In this document: piece after piece, positions 30,391-40,849 of the stretch
Numbering within the stretch: position 1 is the stretch's first letter
Layout of the letters: each line of letters opens with the position of its first letter
DNA from: Aurelia coerulea
Taxonomy: Eukaryota; Cnidaria; Scyphozoa; Semaeostomeae; Ulmaridae
Length of the DNA: 64,000 bases
Assembly: GCA_039566865.1 (NCBI GenBank)
Contig: CM076947.1
Location: forward strand, 5,339,501-5,403,500
Direction of reading: 5' to 3'
The notes under the pieces: model-generated
What the model was told of the DNA's origin: nothing
What the model saw: only the letters and a program-made list of their open reading frames with translations
Database searches by the model: none
Program-made: the position numbers and the translations under genes

Positions 30391-30989
30391 TTTTTTTTTT
30401 TTTTTTCTATTCATAATAAATTAAAACTAAACTAAATACATTACTACTGTACCGATCTTGGTGTAAGAAGACACAAGGTCATCTGGCCTACACCAAGAAC
30501 GGTACTTACAATTTGCAAATAACTTCAAGATATAAAAAAAAATAATAATACAGCAATACGAGGGACAAAACAAAACAAGAAAACAACACACCAATAAGGA
30601 GACTGGCAGTTCCACACCAAACCATCCTATGGGTCTAACCTTTTATATTGTAGAATTCTATCATCCCTGTACCATCACATAGCTACTGGACGGCACAGTG
30701 ACGAGGGAAGTCAAGCACTATGGGAAAATTTGGGTGGTTTGGTGCTGAACTGTCTGGAAGAAAGGAGGGAGAGCTGCTAGATCATTGCGTTATTTCAAAT
30801 TGATTTCATATTGATCCACGGATACCAACGTGCCCCCCAAGGGAAAGGACGAAAAAAACCTCATCCCCTCGCCCAGGCAGCACTCCAGCACCCACGGTTA
30901 ATTCAACCTGTTTGTTTTTTCAATGTATTCAATTGTTGCTTCAATAATTATCCTGTTGTCAATAATATTCATATTAGAACTGCCGTAAA
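30391..30989 (-). mobile_element. SINE-like retroposon with A-tail and 3' hairpin (copy 2)
   Basis: Same layout and orientation as 19613-20073: a T-run at the left, then the hairpin, then a G/C-rich body. It is bordered by the direct repeat GAAGAAAAGTT (30380-30390 and 30990-31000). It sits inside the Penelope-like element. Sequence similarity to copy 1 is strong only around the hairpin loop and tail region, so the copies are old or belong to different subfamilies. Confidence 0.75.
30449..30505 (-). ncRNA. Conserved 3' hairpin of the SINE-like element (copy 2)
   Basis: Outer stem GUACCG with CGGUAC and inner stem UCUUGGUGUA with UACACCAAGA. The loop contains GAUGACCUUGUGUCU. The same fold as copy 1 is kept by compensating changes. 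Confidence 0.7.
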
Positions 30990-31103
30990 GAAGAAAAGTT
31001 GATAAAAGCCGGACATGCAACACTTAATTAGTCAAAACTTAGAAAATATTTTTTCAGGAAATTGTTAATCCATCTGTTAATTGAATCACAGTATATGTAT
31101 ACG

Positions 31104-31820
31104 CCCCAGGGGGGGGGACTTGGTAGTTCAAGGTGACGTACCCGTTGCAAAATGTTGTAAAACCCTAAACCCTTAGCGGTAGTAGATTTTAGCCTAAGCG
31201 GTAGTAGCTTTTAGCCTAAGCGGTAGTACCTTGTAGCCTAAGCGGTAGTAACTTTTTCCGTAAGCAGCAATAACAATAGGGCAATTGTTCCAGAAACAAT
31301 AGTGCTATTGTATAGCAGATATGAGCAAAAAAGACTTCATTTACGTAGATTTACTTTGGAATAACACAGTATAAATATACTCATCAATGAAACTACCCCC
31401 ATTTCAGACAATTGATGTTTTTGCCTGGTGTCCTTTACTTCAATAAAATTAATAACGCAACAGGGCTTGTAACTAACTCTAACAAGCTGAAGGGAGGGCA
31501 AGATTTCAAATTTTAACATTCTAGGACAGACTGAGCTAGAAATTTATCCAGATTCTTTCGACTAGCTGGAGTTAAAGGTATGCCCCCGGGCTCAAACAAA
31601 GATCTTAAAAATTGTTCAAACATAAATAGATTCCATTAAAATGCACACCTTTCTCGTAGATGAAATGATGAATGGGAATCCGATTGGATTTGAATCGAAG
31701 ACGTTGCATCAGCATATCAATTTGTAAATCATTCGCTAACTAAAATAATCAAACGGGCGCTGGAATTTTAGTTGGAGGAAATGCGTTTGCTAGCAAATCC
31801 ATTTGAGAGGAAACCTAAAA
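31104..31820 (+). mobile_element. Dispersed repeat with CCCCAGGGGGG end (truncated copy)
   Basis: Starts CCCCAGGGGGGGGGACTTGG. It then carries four ~22-bp tandem units (CCTAAGCGGTAGTAGCTTTTAG) and a unique part up to ~31820. The same parts occur, in reverse order and orientation, in the element bounded at 52131 and 56765. This copy lacks the second end and stops beside the open frame at 31823. It is non-coding. Confidence 0.65.
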
Positions 31821-31822
31821 GC

Positions 31823-32542
31823 CTAAGTGGGTGGCAACTTTTTGACGGAAAAATACAGTTCTGCCATTAACACTGGTACACGTTCTTTGATACCATATTT
31901 TTTCTTCCACTCAACAACTATTTTTCGAGCAGCAATGAAATTTGATTCTTCGATACCTAACTTTAAAGGCACCCGCAATTCTTTCATGATTTCGTCAAGA
32001 TAATCAATACTTGGTCCTTTGAGGTTTTCTGAAACAAAGCGGCACAGACTTCTTCCACCCTTAAGATATGTTTGGCACAAAAACATCTTCAGAGACATTC
32101 CATAACGGTTACCTTGAGGGCCTTTTACATGTGCATTGTGACTGACTGAAGTTAGTAGATCTTTCAAAACTACTTTGTCTTTAAAATATCCATTATCAGA
32201 TGCCTTCTTTATTTTGATGATGGCAGATCCAAAGCCCCCTTCCTTACACGTAAGGGACGCTATTTTCGATCGACAGAAAAATATCTCAGAATTTTGCTCT
32301 TTAATCTTCTGTTTTAGTTTTCTGCAAGTGTTTATCAACTCATTGTTTGGAATGTCACAGAAACGGTTAGATTTTGCAGACTCTTCATTACGTTGTGAAA
32401 TTCTATGAAAACGATTTCTAAATGAGGAAGAAGACTTAATCTGGCGGCAGTTGCTACAAATCCCATCAAGAAATGTTCCTTTGTCAGCAGCACGTTTACA
32501 TGATGAAGACCTCAGTGTTCCACGAATTACATCCAACCTCAT
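31823..32542 (-). CDS. Unrecognised 239-codon open frame, truncated at its 3' end
   Basis: An uninterrupted frame with good protein character. It starts MRLDVIRGTLRSSSCKRAAD, followed by a CSNC pair and a basic stretch. Next is a coiled-coil-like segment (ELINTCRKLKQKIKEQNSEI), then GGRSLCRFVSENLKGPSIDY and KKKYGIKERVPVLMAELYFS. The frame stays open upstream of the ATG, so a 5' exon is likely. The end abuts the repeat at 31104-31820. It resembles N-terminal regions of uncharacterised cnidarian repeat genes. No function is assigned. Confidence 0.45.
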   Translation of the reverse strand: MRLDVIRGTLRSSSCKRAADKGTFLDGICSNCRQIKSSSSFRNRFHRISQRNEESAKSNRFCDIPNNELINTCRKLKQKIKEQNSEIFFCRSKIASLTCKEGGFGSAIIKIKKASDNGYFKDKVVLKDLLTSVSHNAHVKGPQGNRYGMSLKMFLCQTYLKGGRSLCRFVSENLKGPSIDYLDEIMKELRVPLKLGIEESNFIAARKIVVEWKKKYGIKERVPVLMAELYFSVKKLPPT

Positions 32543-33780
32543 GCCAATCTCGTATGGTATGGAAAAGAAAAATATTCACTCGAAATTGAGAGATGAACTG
32601 ACCCTGAAGGTTACAGAAACAACATCCTAACGGCTGGAAGAAAAATAAAGACTAACCAACTAATGTATGTGCCAAGCCCCCATTCTACAATCTGATCCTT
32701 ATCATGTTCTCTTTATCTTTAAGTTGAATTAAGAAAGTTCTATTTTTGAAGCTATACAATTTTTGTGCAATATTTGAATGCAATTCGTCGCAGCAAATGG
32801 CTTTGGATCATTTTGCGTTTCCTTGTTTTTGGCAACTGATCTTCAAAGGCTTTGTATTACTTGCAAGGGCCTTTTCAGTTAAACATTGGAAATAGTTTGT
32901 TTTTTAATCGACAGTAAAGGATTGCATTGTGATATTTATGATGTGCCCAAAGCATCCCGGTTCATAATGGGTCTTTAATATGTTCAGATTTAGTCCGCTC
33001 TCTTCTTTTTCAAGAATTCAAGAATTCAGAAATTTGATTTGGTTTATGATTTAGAAATTTGATGATGTTACATCCTCAAATGAGTTCGAATGTGAAATGT
33101 GATATTCAAAATTTCTGATAAGTAACGGTAGAATTATAGATAAGTAGCTGAAGTTTCTTTCAAGTCTTTCAACAAGAAGAAGTAGGTCATAAATTTTACA
33201 CCCACCTTTTTATGCCGATTGAAAGATTTGGAACCCATGTCGTTTGTGTAATTGGAGTTGGAAACAGTCTGACACGAATCTGATTGGTTGCAACAGAGAG
33301 CAACTAGCAAAAGAATGGAGGCCTTCACGACTGGTTGCCTCATAGAAAATCCGATCATTGCCTCTTATCAGGGTTGTCCAAATTGAAACTAGCCATTACT
33401 CCTCATGTCCCCAGTTGTTTTCATCTTAATTGTCCTAATGAAACTAATCAGCTAAATGCCACAACTGTATTTAATAAAATATTTCGTTTAATAGCTATCC
33501 AAGTATCAAAAGGTTTTCAATCTTACTTTATATCGTATAATCCAGGTACCGCTGTGAAGAGTCTATTTTCAAGAAAAGACTACCAAATATGACATAGAAA
33601 CAGATAAAACAAAGCCGTTTTGATAAAAATGGCACGAATATATTTATACACGAGAGCACAGTTTTGGGACACAAATTAGTGTAAGATACCATCTATACCG
33701 AGTTACAAAGTTTCAATGCAATAGAAAATAAAAACTACTTTCCCTGAAAAGAAGTCCTTATATGATAGTCCTGATAAGAA
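32543..33780. other. No gene identified
   Basis: AT-rich sequence downstream of the integrase-like gene. I see no element ends, exons or repeats that I can support. Confidence 0.4.
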
Positions 33781-35858
33781 TCAACGAATGCACCTTGAAA
33801 CGTAAAAGACAACTCTTCCATAGATATCTAATCCTTCACTTTCAGAATCGGCAAGAACATCTATACTTGCTTGAAGGCGCTCGAATTGGACATTAGTTAA
33901 CGGTCTTTGGATTCGAGGAAGAAATACTGTGATATCATCTGGTTCAACAAGACTATTGTTTCGAAAGTAAAGCGCAATTGTTTGTCCAATCCCAGTGAGG
34001 TTTCGACGAAAGAGATTGTTCATAGCGGTGCTGTTCTGAGCGGTGCTGTTCAGATCAAGATTGGCTGAATACCACAGCTGTAATGTGGTTCTATGGTGTT
34101 CAGTTCTCACTGCGTGGTTGTTGTGAGCTCTCGCACAACTAGTCAAATTTCTCTGCAGGTGTGGTATGAAAACATGGTGTAGACAGTACAAATGTATGTC
34201 ATTTTCTAGGCACAGAATGTTATGTTCTTCCATGTGATAGAAAAGTTTGTAATATTTGTCTAGGACTTTTGCATATACGTCTCTCCATAGTCTCTCTATT
34301 CTTTGGTTATGCACTGAGGATCCAGTCAAGGCACTGTTACGGTTATCACCATTCAGTAGGTTCATCAAATCACGTGCAAAATTAAACTCAGATCCTCCAT
34401 CTACACGAATTCTACTGGGGACACCAAAGTTTCGTAGGCCGGCAATGAACACTCTCAGAGCAGAGATCGCTTTATTATCACTGGTAACTTTCAGGTGGGG
34501 TACAAGCCTTGAATACCCATCGATGCCTCCATGAATAATTAGGTTCCATCTGCAACGAAAATGCAGCGACTTAAAAAGAATCGAAACATTAGGATTATGC
34601 ACAACATTACTAATCTTACGAAAAGAACACATTGCCACGAATATTCAGCTCAATAGGAATGATTTGGATATCTTTGATGCGTGTTACAAATCAAAGGTGT
34701 TGATAAAGGTTTTTTAGAGCCAGGGGCAGGGATCGAAAAAGTACTGGGAGCTGGAGAACACGACTATAAACGACCTGGGAGTAAGGAGCAGGGAGCTTGA
34801 TGAAAATGGGGGGGGAGAATAAACAAAGCACCAGTGATTTTGTTCTAACCATCAGTTTTCCTAAACGTTCTACGCCCGATCTCGTCTATTCGCATCAATG
34901 CAAGAAGAGCTGAGTAATATTCCAGTTCAGAGATACGTCAACTTGGAAACTATGAAAAAGGCATTCAAACTGCAAGTTTGCAGAAAATTCTGAGTGCAAA
35001 GAATACTCATTAATAAATTTACCTTACAAGTGTGTGGTTAGTATCCATGTGCCATAACGAGTTCGGTGAGGTAACACTGTACTGCCTTCGCCTTATTGCC
35101 TGTGCCCATCGTCGCGCAGTCCCTTCTGGATCTACTTCTGCCAGAACATGTCTGCAATGATCACGTGGCACTAAAATTTGAGGTGTTCTTGATCTTAATA
35201 AAGCCAACATTTCTGCTGCACCTGAATTTGGATACTGTCTATTCAGGCAGCGAACAACGATTTCTAGATCATAGTTGTTTATCTCGGTAAAACGCCGACT
35301 TGGTGCCAACATAGTATTACGATGAATGAACCGATGCAGAGTATTGTAATGGACTCTTCCTCCCAAGAGACGCTCCGAATTCCTTGCGATGTATCTTACA
35401 GAAAAACCAATTTTCAAAAAATGTTCAAGTCTGTTTCTGTCAACGTCATAAAACGATCCTCGCCGTGCAACTGTACCATTTCGTATGCGAGGCAGCCGAA
35501 CAATTGACATGTCTTGTTCATCGCCACTGGCATGGTTTAGTTTAGCAGTTATTTCGTTTATCTTGTTAGTAATGACGTCTAATGCATTTTGTAAGTTCTC
35601 AAAGACATCATTTGAGACAACACTTCTAACTCGAATTAAATTCCTCCGTAAATCTTCTTCTGTACGGCGAGCAGTTTCCAAACTTGGTCGATCTTCCGTC
35701 ACTAAAAGCCTGCGAATTGACTGCAATCCATTGCTTATTCTTTGCAGAACGGAATCAACTGTTGCCACTGCTGCCCTATCAACTCTATTTGGAAGTGGAG
35801 CAGAAGCGAAACGTGCATAGATGAAGCAAACGAGGCATATGAGTGTCCTCTGATCCAT
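33781..35858 (-). CDS. DDE integrase-core protein, 2 exons, 534 aa, apparently intact
   Basis: The exons are 35023-35858 and 33781-34549, with a 473-bp intron (donor AAG|GTAAAT, acceptor TTCGTTGCAG|ATGG). The joined frame is 1605 nt, 535 codons with stop. Residues ~120-260 form a helix-turn-helix-rich region (VRYIARNSERLLGGRVHYNT, QYPNSGAAEMLALL). The catalytic core has D272 (SLWHMDTNH), D329 (RIRVDGGSEF) and E364 (VHNQRIERLW), the D-D-35-E spacing of retroviral-type integrases. This architecture matches single-copy-like integrase-core genes that I recall from fish and invertebrates. No gag or RT accompanies it. It may be a domesticated gene or a Ginger-like DNA transposase. The start could lie further upstream, because the frame stays open into a satellite. 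Confidence 0.8.
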
Positions 35859-35927
35859 GTTACAAACTCTTCGCTTGATAAATCCAAAGAAGGAAAAGAG
35901 TAAACAAATAGGCCTTTTAGAGCAGAG

Positions 35928-36275
35928 AAAAACCCACTTTATCTGAGAAAAACCCACTTTATCTGAGAAAAACCCACTTTTTCTGAGAAAAACCCACTTT
36001 ATCTGAAAAACCCACTTTATCTGAGAAAAACCCACTTTATCTGAGAAAAACCCACTTTATCTGATAAACCCCATTTTTCTGGAGAGAAACCCACTTTATC
36101 TGAAAAACCCACTTTATCAGTAGAAAAAGTGGGTTTTTCAGATAAACCGACTTTATCTGCCAGAAAAAGTGGGTTTATCAGATAAAGTGGGTTTTTCTCC
36201 AGAAAAAGCGAGTTTTTCCAGAAAAAGTGGGTTTTTCTGCAGAAAAACCCAGTTTATCTGAGAAAAAGTGGGTTT
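35928..36275. repeat. ~19-bp satellite (AAAACCCACTTTATCTGAG) with an inverted second half
   Basis: About nine near-identical units run to 36118. From 36119 the array continues mostly in reverse complement (AAAAAGTGGGTTTTTC). The whole can fold on itself. It lies between the divergent integrase-like gene and the CACTA-like transposase fragment. It could be the subterminal repeat region of one of these elements. Confidence 0.75.
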
Positions 36276-36299
36276 TTCTGCTTATGGTGACATCCGCTT

Positions 36300-37326
36300 G
36301 CCATAGGCGCTACTGCAATGATATTAAGAATGCCCCAACAGCAGCTGCAAAGCAAAATTTGCAGACCACATGTAGGATAACTGAACAGCGCTTGTTAAGT
36401 GAGTTGTCCAATTTTTATATTATAAAACAACTGCCACAAGACATCATGCATGTCCTTCTTGAAGGGGTGAATATGAGCTGCGATACATTCTTGAGACATT
36501 TTTCAATGATGGTTTCTGCACTCTCAAGCAGCTAAACAGTGTGTTTTCTGGGTTGTATTTAGGTTATAATGATGAGAGAAATCGACCACCTCCTATTCGA
36601 GAGACAGTATTTAATGGGGATGAGAGGTACAAAATGAAACAGACTGCAGAACAGGCTAGAATATACCTGAAACATCTTCCATTTGTCCTGGATGGCTATG
36701 TTCCACAGGAGTCTCCACATTATAAACTGATTTTGGAGATTATGTTTATAGTGCTGATGTGTTTTAGTCCTGTGATTTGTAAGCAAAGGGTCCAAGAGCT
36801 GCAAGATGCTATTGAAAACCATTTGAAACATTTTAAAGAGTTATTTCCTGGAGTGAATGTAACCCCAAAGATGCATTACATGGTGCATATACCAGAGCAG
36901 ATCCTGCACCTTGGCCCATTGGTGCGACACTCTTGCCTTCGATTTGAGGCAAGCCACCGATACTTCAAAGAACTTGCCCCACAGCAAAATTTTAAAAATA
37001 TTTGTTTGTCCCTTGCTGAACGTTATCAGTTAGAGGATTGCATCAGACTGGATCAAAATGGGCGTGGGGATAATCATCCCCTATTTTCAAATGAAAAAGA
37101 GATTGGTCCAGTGAAAAAGATCACCAAGGACGCTCTTGATAGGTTTTACCAGAGAATTGCTGCTGCTGAATTGTTCTGCAATCCACAAGCCATTGAAAAT
37201 GTCTTCAAGGCTAAATGGCTTACTGCGCATGGTTCTAAATTTGTACCTGCCAATGGATGTGTCATTGCATACGATGCCAGTTTTCAAACCAAGCTGCCCC
37301 TGTTTGGTAAGCTGGGTGCAATTTGA
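36300..37326 (+). pseudogene. CACTA/EnSpm-type transposase, C-terminal part, one frameshift
   Basis: Two adjoining frames. The first (to ~36470) has LPQDIMHVLLEGV. After a one-base shift come EYELRYILETFFNDGF and FSGLYLGYNDERNRPPP, then a long open part with KMHYMVHIPEQILHLGPLVR, FEASHRYFKEL and NFKNICLSLAERYQ. The order 'LP.D.mHd.LEGV ... pK.H...HyP..i...GPl ... R.Ea.H..FK ... NFKNi..tla.R.Q' is that of CACTA-like transposases common in fish and cnidarians. The stop is at 37324-37326, with AATAAA at 37399. The N-terminal half is absent. Confidence 0.65.
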
Positions 37327-37773
37327 CTAGCAGATGAGCACATAGTTTTTGAATTTCTGCCCCTGGAAACTGTTTTTTTGTTTTTTGTTTACATTCCAAT
37401 AAAAGCTTTACCTCCTTGGTCTTGGCCCGCGAGGTCCGCGTTATAGACCTGGCCATTCTTTGCCACAGATTGGACATGGTTGTGCTTCATTTAAAGGAGA
37501 ATTCCGGGATAATTTCATGTCAATCTCAAAAGGAGGTGATAAGAATCATCGTAAAATATTTTTTGTGAATGTTTTATAGTAATTGCGCGTTGAAATCGTT
37601 GTTTTGCTGCGGGACAATTCTCGGTTGTTCTCATTTCCGAGAATTAATTGCCTATTGTGATGTCATTTGTGATCAGTGGTTTCCTGCACGCGATCAAAAG
37701 CCAACATAAATGGGGTGTGTGCGTTGTTGATAAAAGTTTTTACTGCAGCCCTTAGCCGGATATTTCCTTTGAG

Positions 37774-38230
37774 ATGGTTCATTGTAGTGCCTGTAGTGCA
37801 TATAACTGCTTAGAAGATAGCAGAAAGAGAAAAGTACGTCAACAAGAACAGGGTGATGCCGAAAATGCTGCTGCAACGAGAGATTCAGGGCCTCAGGGCC
37901 TAGCCGGCCGACCACCGCCAAAGAAAGCATTCTTCCAGTTCCCATCGGATCCTGCTTCACAGAAAGCTTAGGTAGCAAAATTAAATCTTTTTAATTTTAG
38001 GGTCAAAGCTGAATCTAAATTATGCCAACACCACTTTGAGGAGAACCAATTCGAAGAAGGCCCAAAACTGATAGCATCGCTGAGACTAAAAGGAACCAAG
38101 CGCCCTTCCTTGAAATGCGGTGCTGCAGTCCCGACGACAAAATGCGATGAGTCCCGAGTTGCTGGATGTTCACGTTCACCTCTTGTCGATCAAACAAGCA
38201 ACGTCAACAGAGGAACCTTGTCAGTCACCA
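37774..38230 (+). pseudogene. THAP zinc-finger domain, two exons, broken
   Basis: Exon 1 (37774-37971) begins MVHCSACSAYNC, the THAP N-terminus with its first cysteines, and contains KKAFFQFPSDPASQKA. A TAG then stands where the invariant tryptophan is expected. After a short intron ending TTTTAATTTTAG, exon 2 (38001 on) reads ESKLCQHHFEENQFEEG and KRPSLKCGAAVPT, giving the C-x2-H pair and the AVPT box. The TAG and a phase mismatch at the junction disable it. THAP domains bind transposon ends or promoters. Confidence 0.7.
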
Positions 38231-38728
38231 AGGGGGGGGTACTCAGGTATATTTAGGATTAGGGTGCTCATGCTAAGGTACAACGCATCAACCAAAAAAA
38301 TAATTTTTTCCATGAGAATAGATGCAAAAAGTAATTTTTCCGACCTTCCATACCCAAAAGTTATGAAGTCAGTATCTAAAATCTGCAGAAAAGTGCCTAC
38401 CCTGGGTACCAGCGCCAAAAAAAAAATGTAAAGATAGAAAACAAGGAAAATTATTTAAGAAAGGGAAGGAAGTGAAGAAAGAGGGAATGTTTTTCCCTTA
38501 TTTCCTTTTTTCTCTTATTTCCTTTTTTATTTCTTTTATTTTAAATTGCTGGCCTATTTTCTTATCTCCTTTCTTTAGTTCTTTTATTTAGCCTAGATAA
38601 CTAACTCTCCCTATGCAGATGTTGCCTTTAAAATGCCTCCTGGTTTGCATATCAATGGTTCGTTACTCGCTCCTGTATCAGAAAAATAAATTCAGTTAAT
38701 CGATAACATGTTTTCTTACCATGCTGTG

Positions 38729-38941
38729 TTACCAATTCACTCCAGATTGAAGTCTGGTTCTTCCTCTTTCGCTGCTGTCCTCGATGAAAAATTTAGCTGC
38801 TGTCCGCTCAGTTGACTGCTGTTCGCTTTCTCGGTCTGTGTATCTTCTCCACCAGGCTCGAAGATCAAAGCTTGCAGTTGATAAAGATATTTTGTAATTA
38901 TTTCGTCCTCGAATAGTTCTTTTTTCAGAAGTGTGAGCCAT
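38729..38941 (-). CDS. Possible first exon of an unrecognised minus-strand gene inside the Kolobok-type element
   Basis: An open frame begins MAHTSEKRTIRGRNNYKISL and reaches a donor-like GTAACA at about 38730. It has Ser/Gln/Glu-rich content and no known domain. The short intact frame and the donor are the only support. Confidence 0.25.
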   Translation of the reverse strand: MAHTSEKRTIRGRNNYKISLSTASFDLRAWWRRYTDRESEQQSTERTAAKFFIEDSSERGRTRLQSGVNW

Positions 38942-39764
38942 TTTATCAGCAAGAATACGACTGGAAATGATTCAAACCAAACAACTTTATCGCACTCAGC
39001 CACAGTACACAGTACTGACTGAGATGTTGCTCAATACCACTGATCACATTTGACGTCACAGTATCCCGAGGGATAAAAGCGCAATGAAACCTCGTGCTTT
39101 CTCGGAAATGGACTTGGGGTGGTGTTTGGGGGCCGATAACTCCAAATCTGTTAGGAATTTCACAAACAATTTTCAGAAATGATTTCAGCGCCCCGAGATA
39201 CATCTAAAATGCCGAAGTCAAAATTATCCCGGAATTCTCCTTTAAGAACCTGATATGGTCATCACATATGCACACTTTGCAATGTTCGCCTCATGATAAC
39301 CAATGTCTTTGAGGAACTTCAACACACTATTCCAATTTTGATAAGGAATTTGGTCATTTCTTAACAAATTATAAAGACTCAGCAACTGTCTTAAAGCTTC
39401 TTCTCGTGACTAACCATATTTAATTTTACTTTCAATTATTCTGAGGATGTGTTTTCGTAATCCAATAACTTGCTCATCATTTAGTATTTCATCATCATCC
39501 ATCCTTTCACTATCATCAATTATTTCATCATCATTGAATATTTCATTAGCACTGGTCCTTTCATTGGCATTAGTCCCTTCGTCATCAAAAATGTGTTCTT
39601 CATCACCAAGACTTTCCATCTCTTCCAACACATATTCTTCATCATGGAGCAGCTGTTCCTCATTTCCAACTGACAGAATGCTTTCATGGTCATTAACTGG
39701 CAATACTTCACTTATTTTGGGTATTTGGAGATTTCCACATGCAATGTCTCATGATAGTGTTAAA

Positions 39765-40075
39765 TGGTCTGACTGTCCCTGCTCCAACATCTCCAACTTT
39801 TCGTTTATTGCATATAGGAGAAAAACGAAAAGTCGGAGGAAAATCTCTGAGGCTATTTTCTAACAACCCTGTTACAAAGCGTAGGAAGCTACCTTAGAAG
39901 AAGGGCATTTTACAATCAGAATTTACAGATTTAAAGGGAGAAAGATCCCTGCTCCGACATCTCCGACTTTTCGTTTATTGCATATAGGGGAAAAACGAAA
40001 AGTCAGAGATGAAAAAGTTTGAGAAATTGCTCCAACATCTCCGACATCTCCGACATCTCCGACTTTTCGGCCTTA
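39765..40075. repeat. Palindromic repeat with CTCCGACATCTCCGACTTTTCG
   Basis: Two hairpins (ACTTTTCGTTTATTGCATAT followed by AAAACGAAAAGT) about 170 bp apart, then three tandem CTCCGACAT units. Its complement (GTCGGAGAT) resembles the GTCCGAGAT units at 10005-10235. Confidence 0.6.
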
Positions 40076-40641
40076 CCAAGCGGCAACAGTTTCTCTGAAA
40101 CTAGTAGGGCAAACTCTTGCCTTGTACAAGCGAAAGATGGTTTTCAAGAGACGTTACATGCTTATAATGAAAGAAGAAGAAGGGTAAATCTACACATCTG
40201 CCACGGGTATTTAATTTATTTGATTCAACAGCCGATTGGGAGGTGATTCAATTCTGTTATTTTTTTTGGGTGTAATCAAAACACTTACTGCTCAGCTTCT
40301 GAACCAAAGAAATAAAATGCCTGAGAAAAATGTGTAGATATATCATTCTTCTTTCCAAATATCCTCCTTTTTGCTCTTAAGAACAACTTTTTAAATGCAC
40401 AACCAGCGCGCTAGCTACTTCGGTTTCAGAGAGACTTTTGCGGCTTTGCTTCTTTTCAATTTCTGGTTGAGAGAATTTCCTTGGTCTGTGATCGCTAATC
40501 ACATTGAATTGCGGTGTCAATCAAAAGCAACTCATGCTATTATGTCTTACAAAATCTGTCCTTGTTGGGCTCCAAGTAAGAAAGAATCTCAAGAAGGTAA
40601 GAAAACTAAAAAAATTTCCACGCTTGGTGGGGAAGGGGGAT

Positions 40642-40757
40642 GCTACCGACTCTTGGTTTCTCAACAGAAGTGTTTTTGTAACGTTGTAATTATTGATCAA
40701 CAATTACAACCTTAGAAAAACACAACTGTTGGGAAACCAAGAGTCGGTAGCATCATG
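40642..40757. repeat. Perfect-looking hairpin, ~52-bp arms
   Basis: GATGCTACCGACTCTTGGTT is matched by AACCAAGAGTCGGTAGCATC at the other end. Pairing continues through CAACAG and AAACAC towards the centre GATCAACAATT. It is a small inverted-repeat element. Confidence 0.75.
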
Positions 40758-40849
40758 GACTTGTCATAGTCTCACCTTTTTTCATCAGTTGATTGAGCCA
40801 CAAAATGCAAAAGGTAAAGGGCGCTGCGGGGGGGGGGGGGGGTGTTCAC

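Larger units (their letters stand above)
29681..31085 (-). mobile_element. Penelope-like element, 5'-truncated, with ~90-bp inverted terminal arms
   Basis: The sequence 29681-29775 (for example AATTAAGTGTTGCATGTCCG) returns inverted at 30990-31085. Between them are the GIY-YIG coding region (minus strand) and a SINE-like insert at 30391-30989. Taking the insert out joins the right arm directly to coding sequence. GIY-YIG endonuclease, hammerhead motif and inverted tails together indicate the Penelope-like class. The reverse transcriptase is missing. Confidence 0.65.
37495..39241 (+). mobile_element. Kolobok-type DNA transposon remnant, TTAA-flanked
   Basis: The ends AGGAGAATTCCGGGATAA and its complement are inverted repeats of at least 20 bp. 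Each is bordered by TTAA (37491-37494 and 39242-39245). The element encodes a THAP domain on the plus strand, the DNA-binding domain of Kolobok transposases, but no transposase core, so it is internally deleted. Both halves carry TGTGATCAGTGGT. It splits a minus-strand CACTA-like pseudogene, which reads on across the repaired TTAA. Confidence 0.75.
37430..39715 (-). pseudogene. CACTA-like N-terminal coding region split by the Kolobok-type insertion
   Basis: On the minus strand 39410-39703 encodes an acidic segment (DDDEILNDEQVIGLRKHIL). After a TAG comes REEALRQLLSLYNLLRNDQI and NSVLKFLKDIGYH. A frameshift leads to HCKVCICDDHIRF at the TTAA. Beyond the insertion (37490 down to 37440) it continues LNEAQPCPICGKEWPG. 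I recall this succession (REE.l.qLL.LynLLrddkIPY ... CP.C.K.W) as the N-terminal region of cnidarian CACTA-like transposons. Only 37430-37490 and 39246-39715 belong to it. Confidence 0.6.

Noticed and set aside
39447..39863. Ser-rich plus-strand frame of 138 codons
   Set aside because: Complement of the acidic CACTA-like segment; Ser richness arises from reversed GAT/GAA codons.
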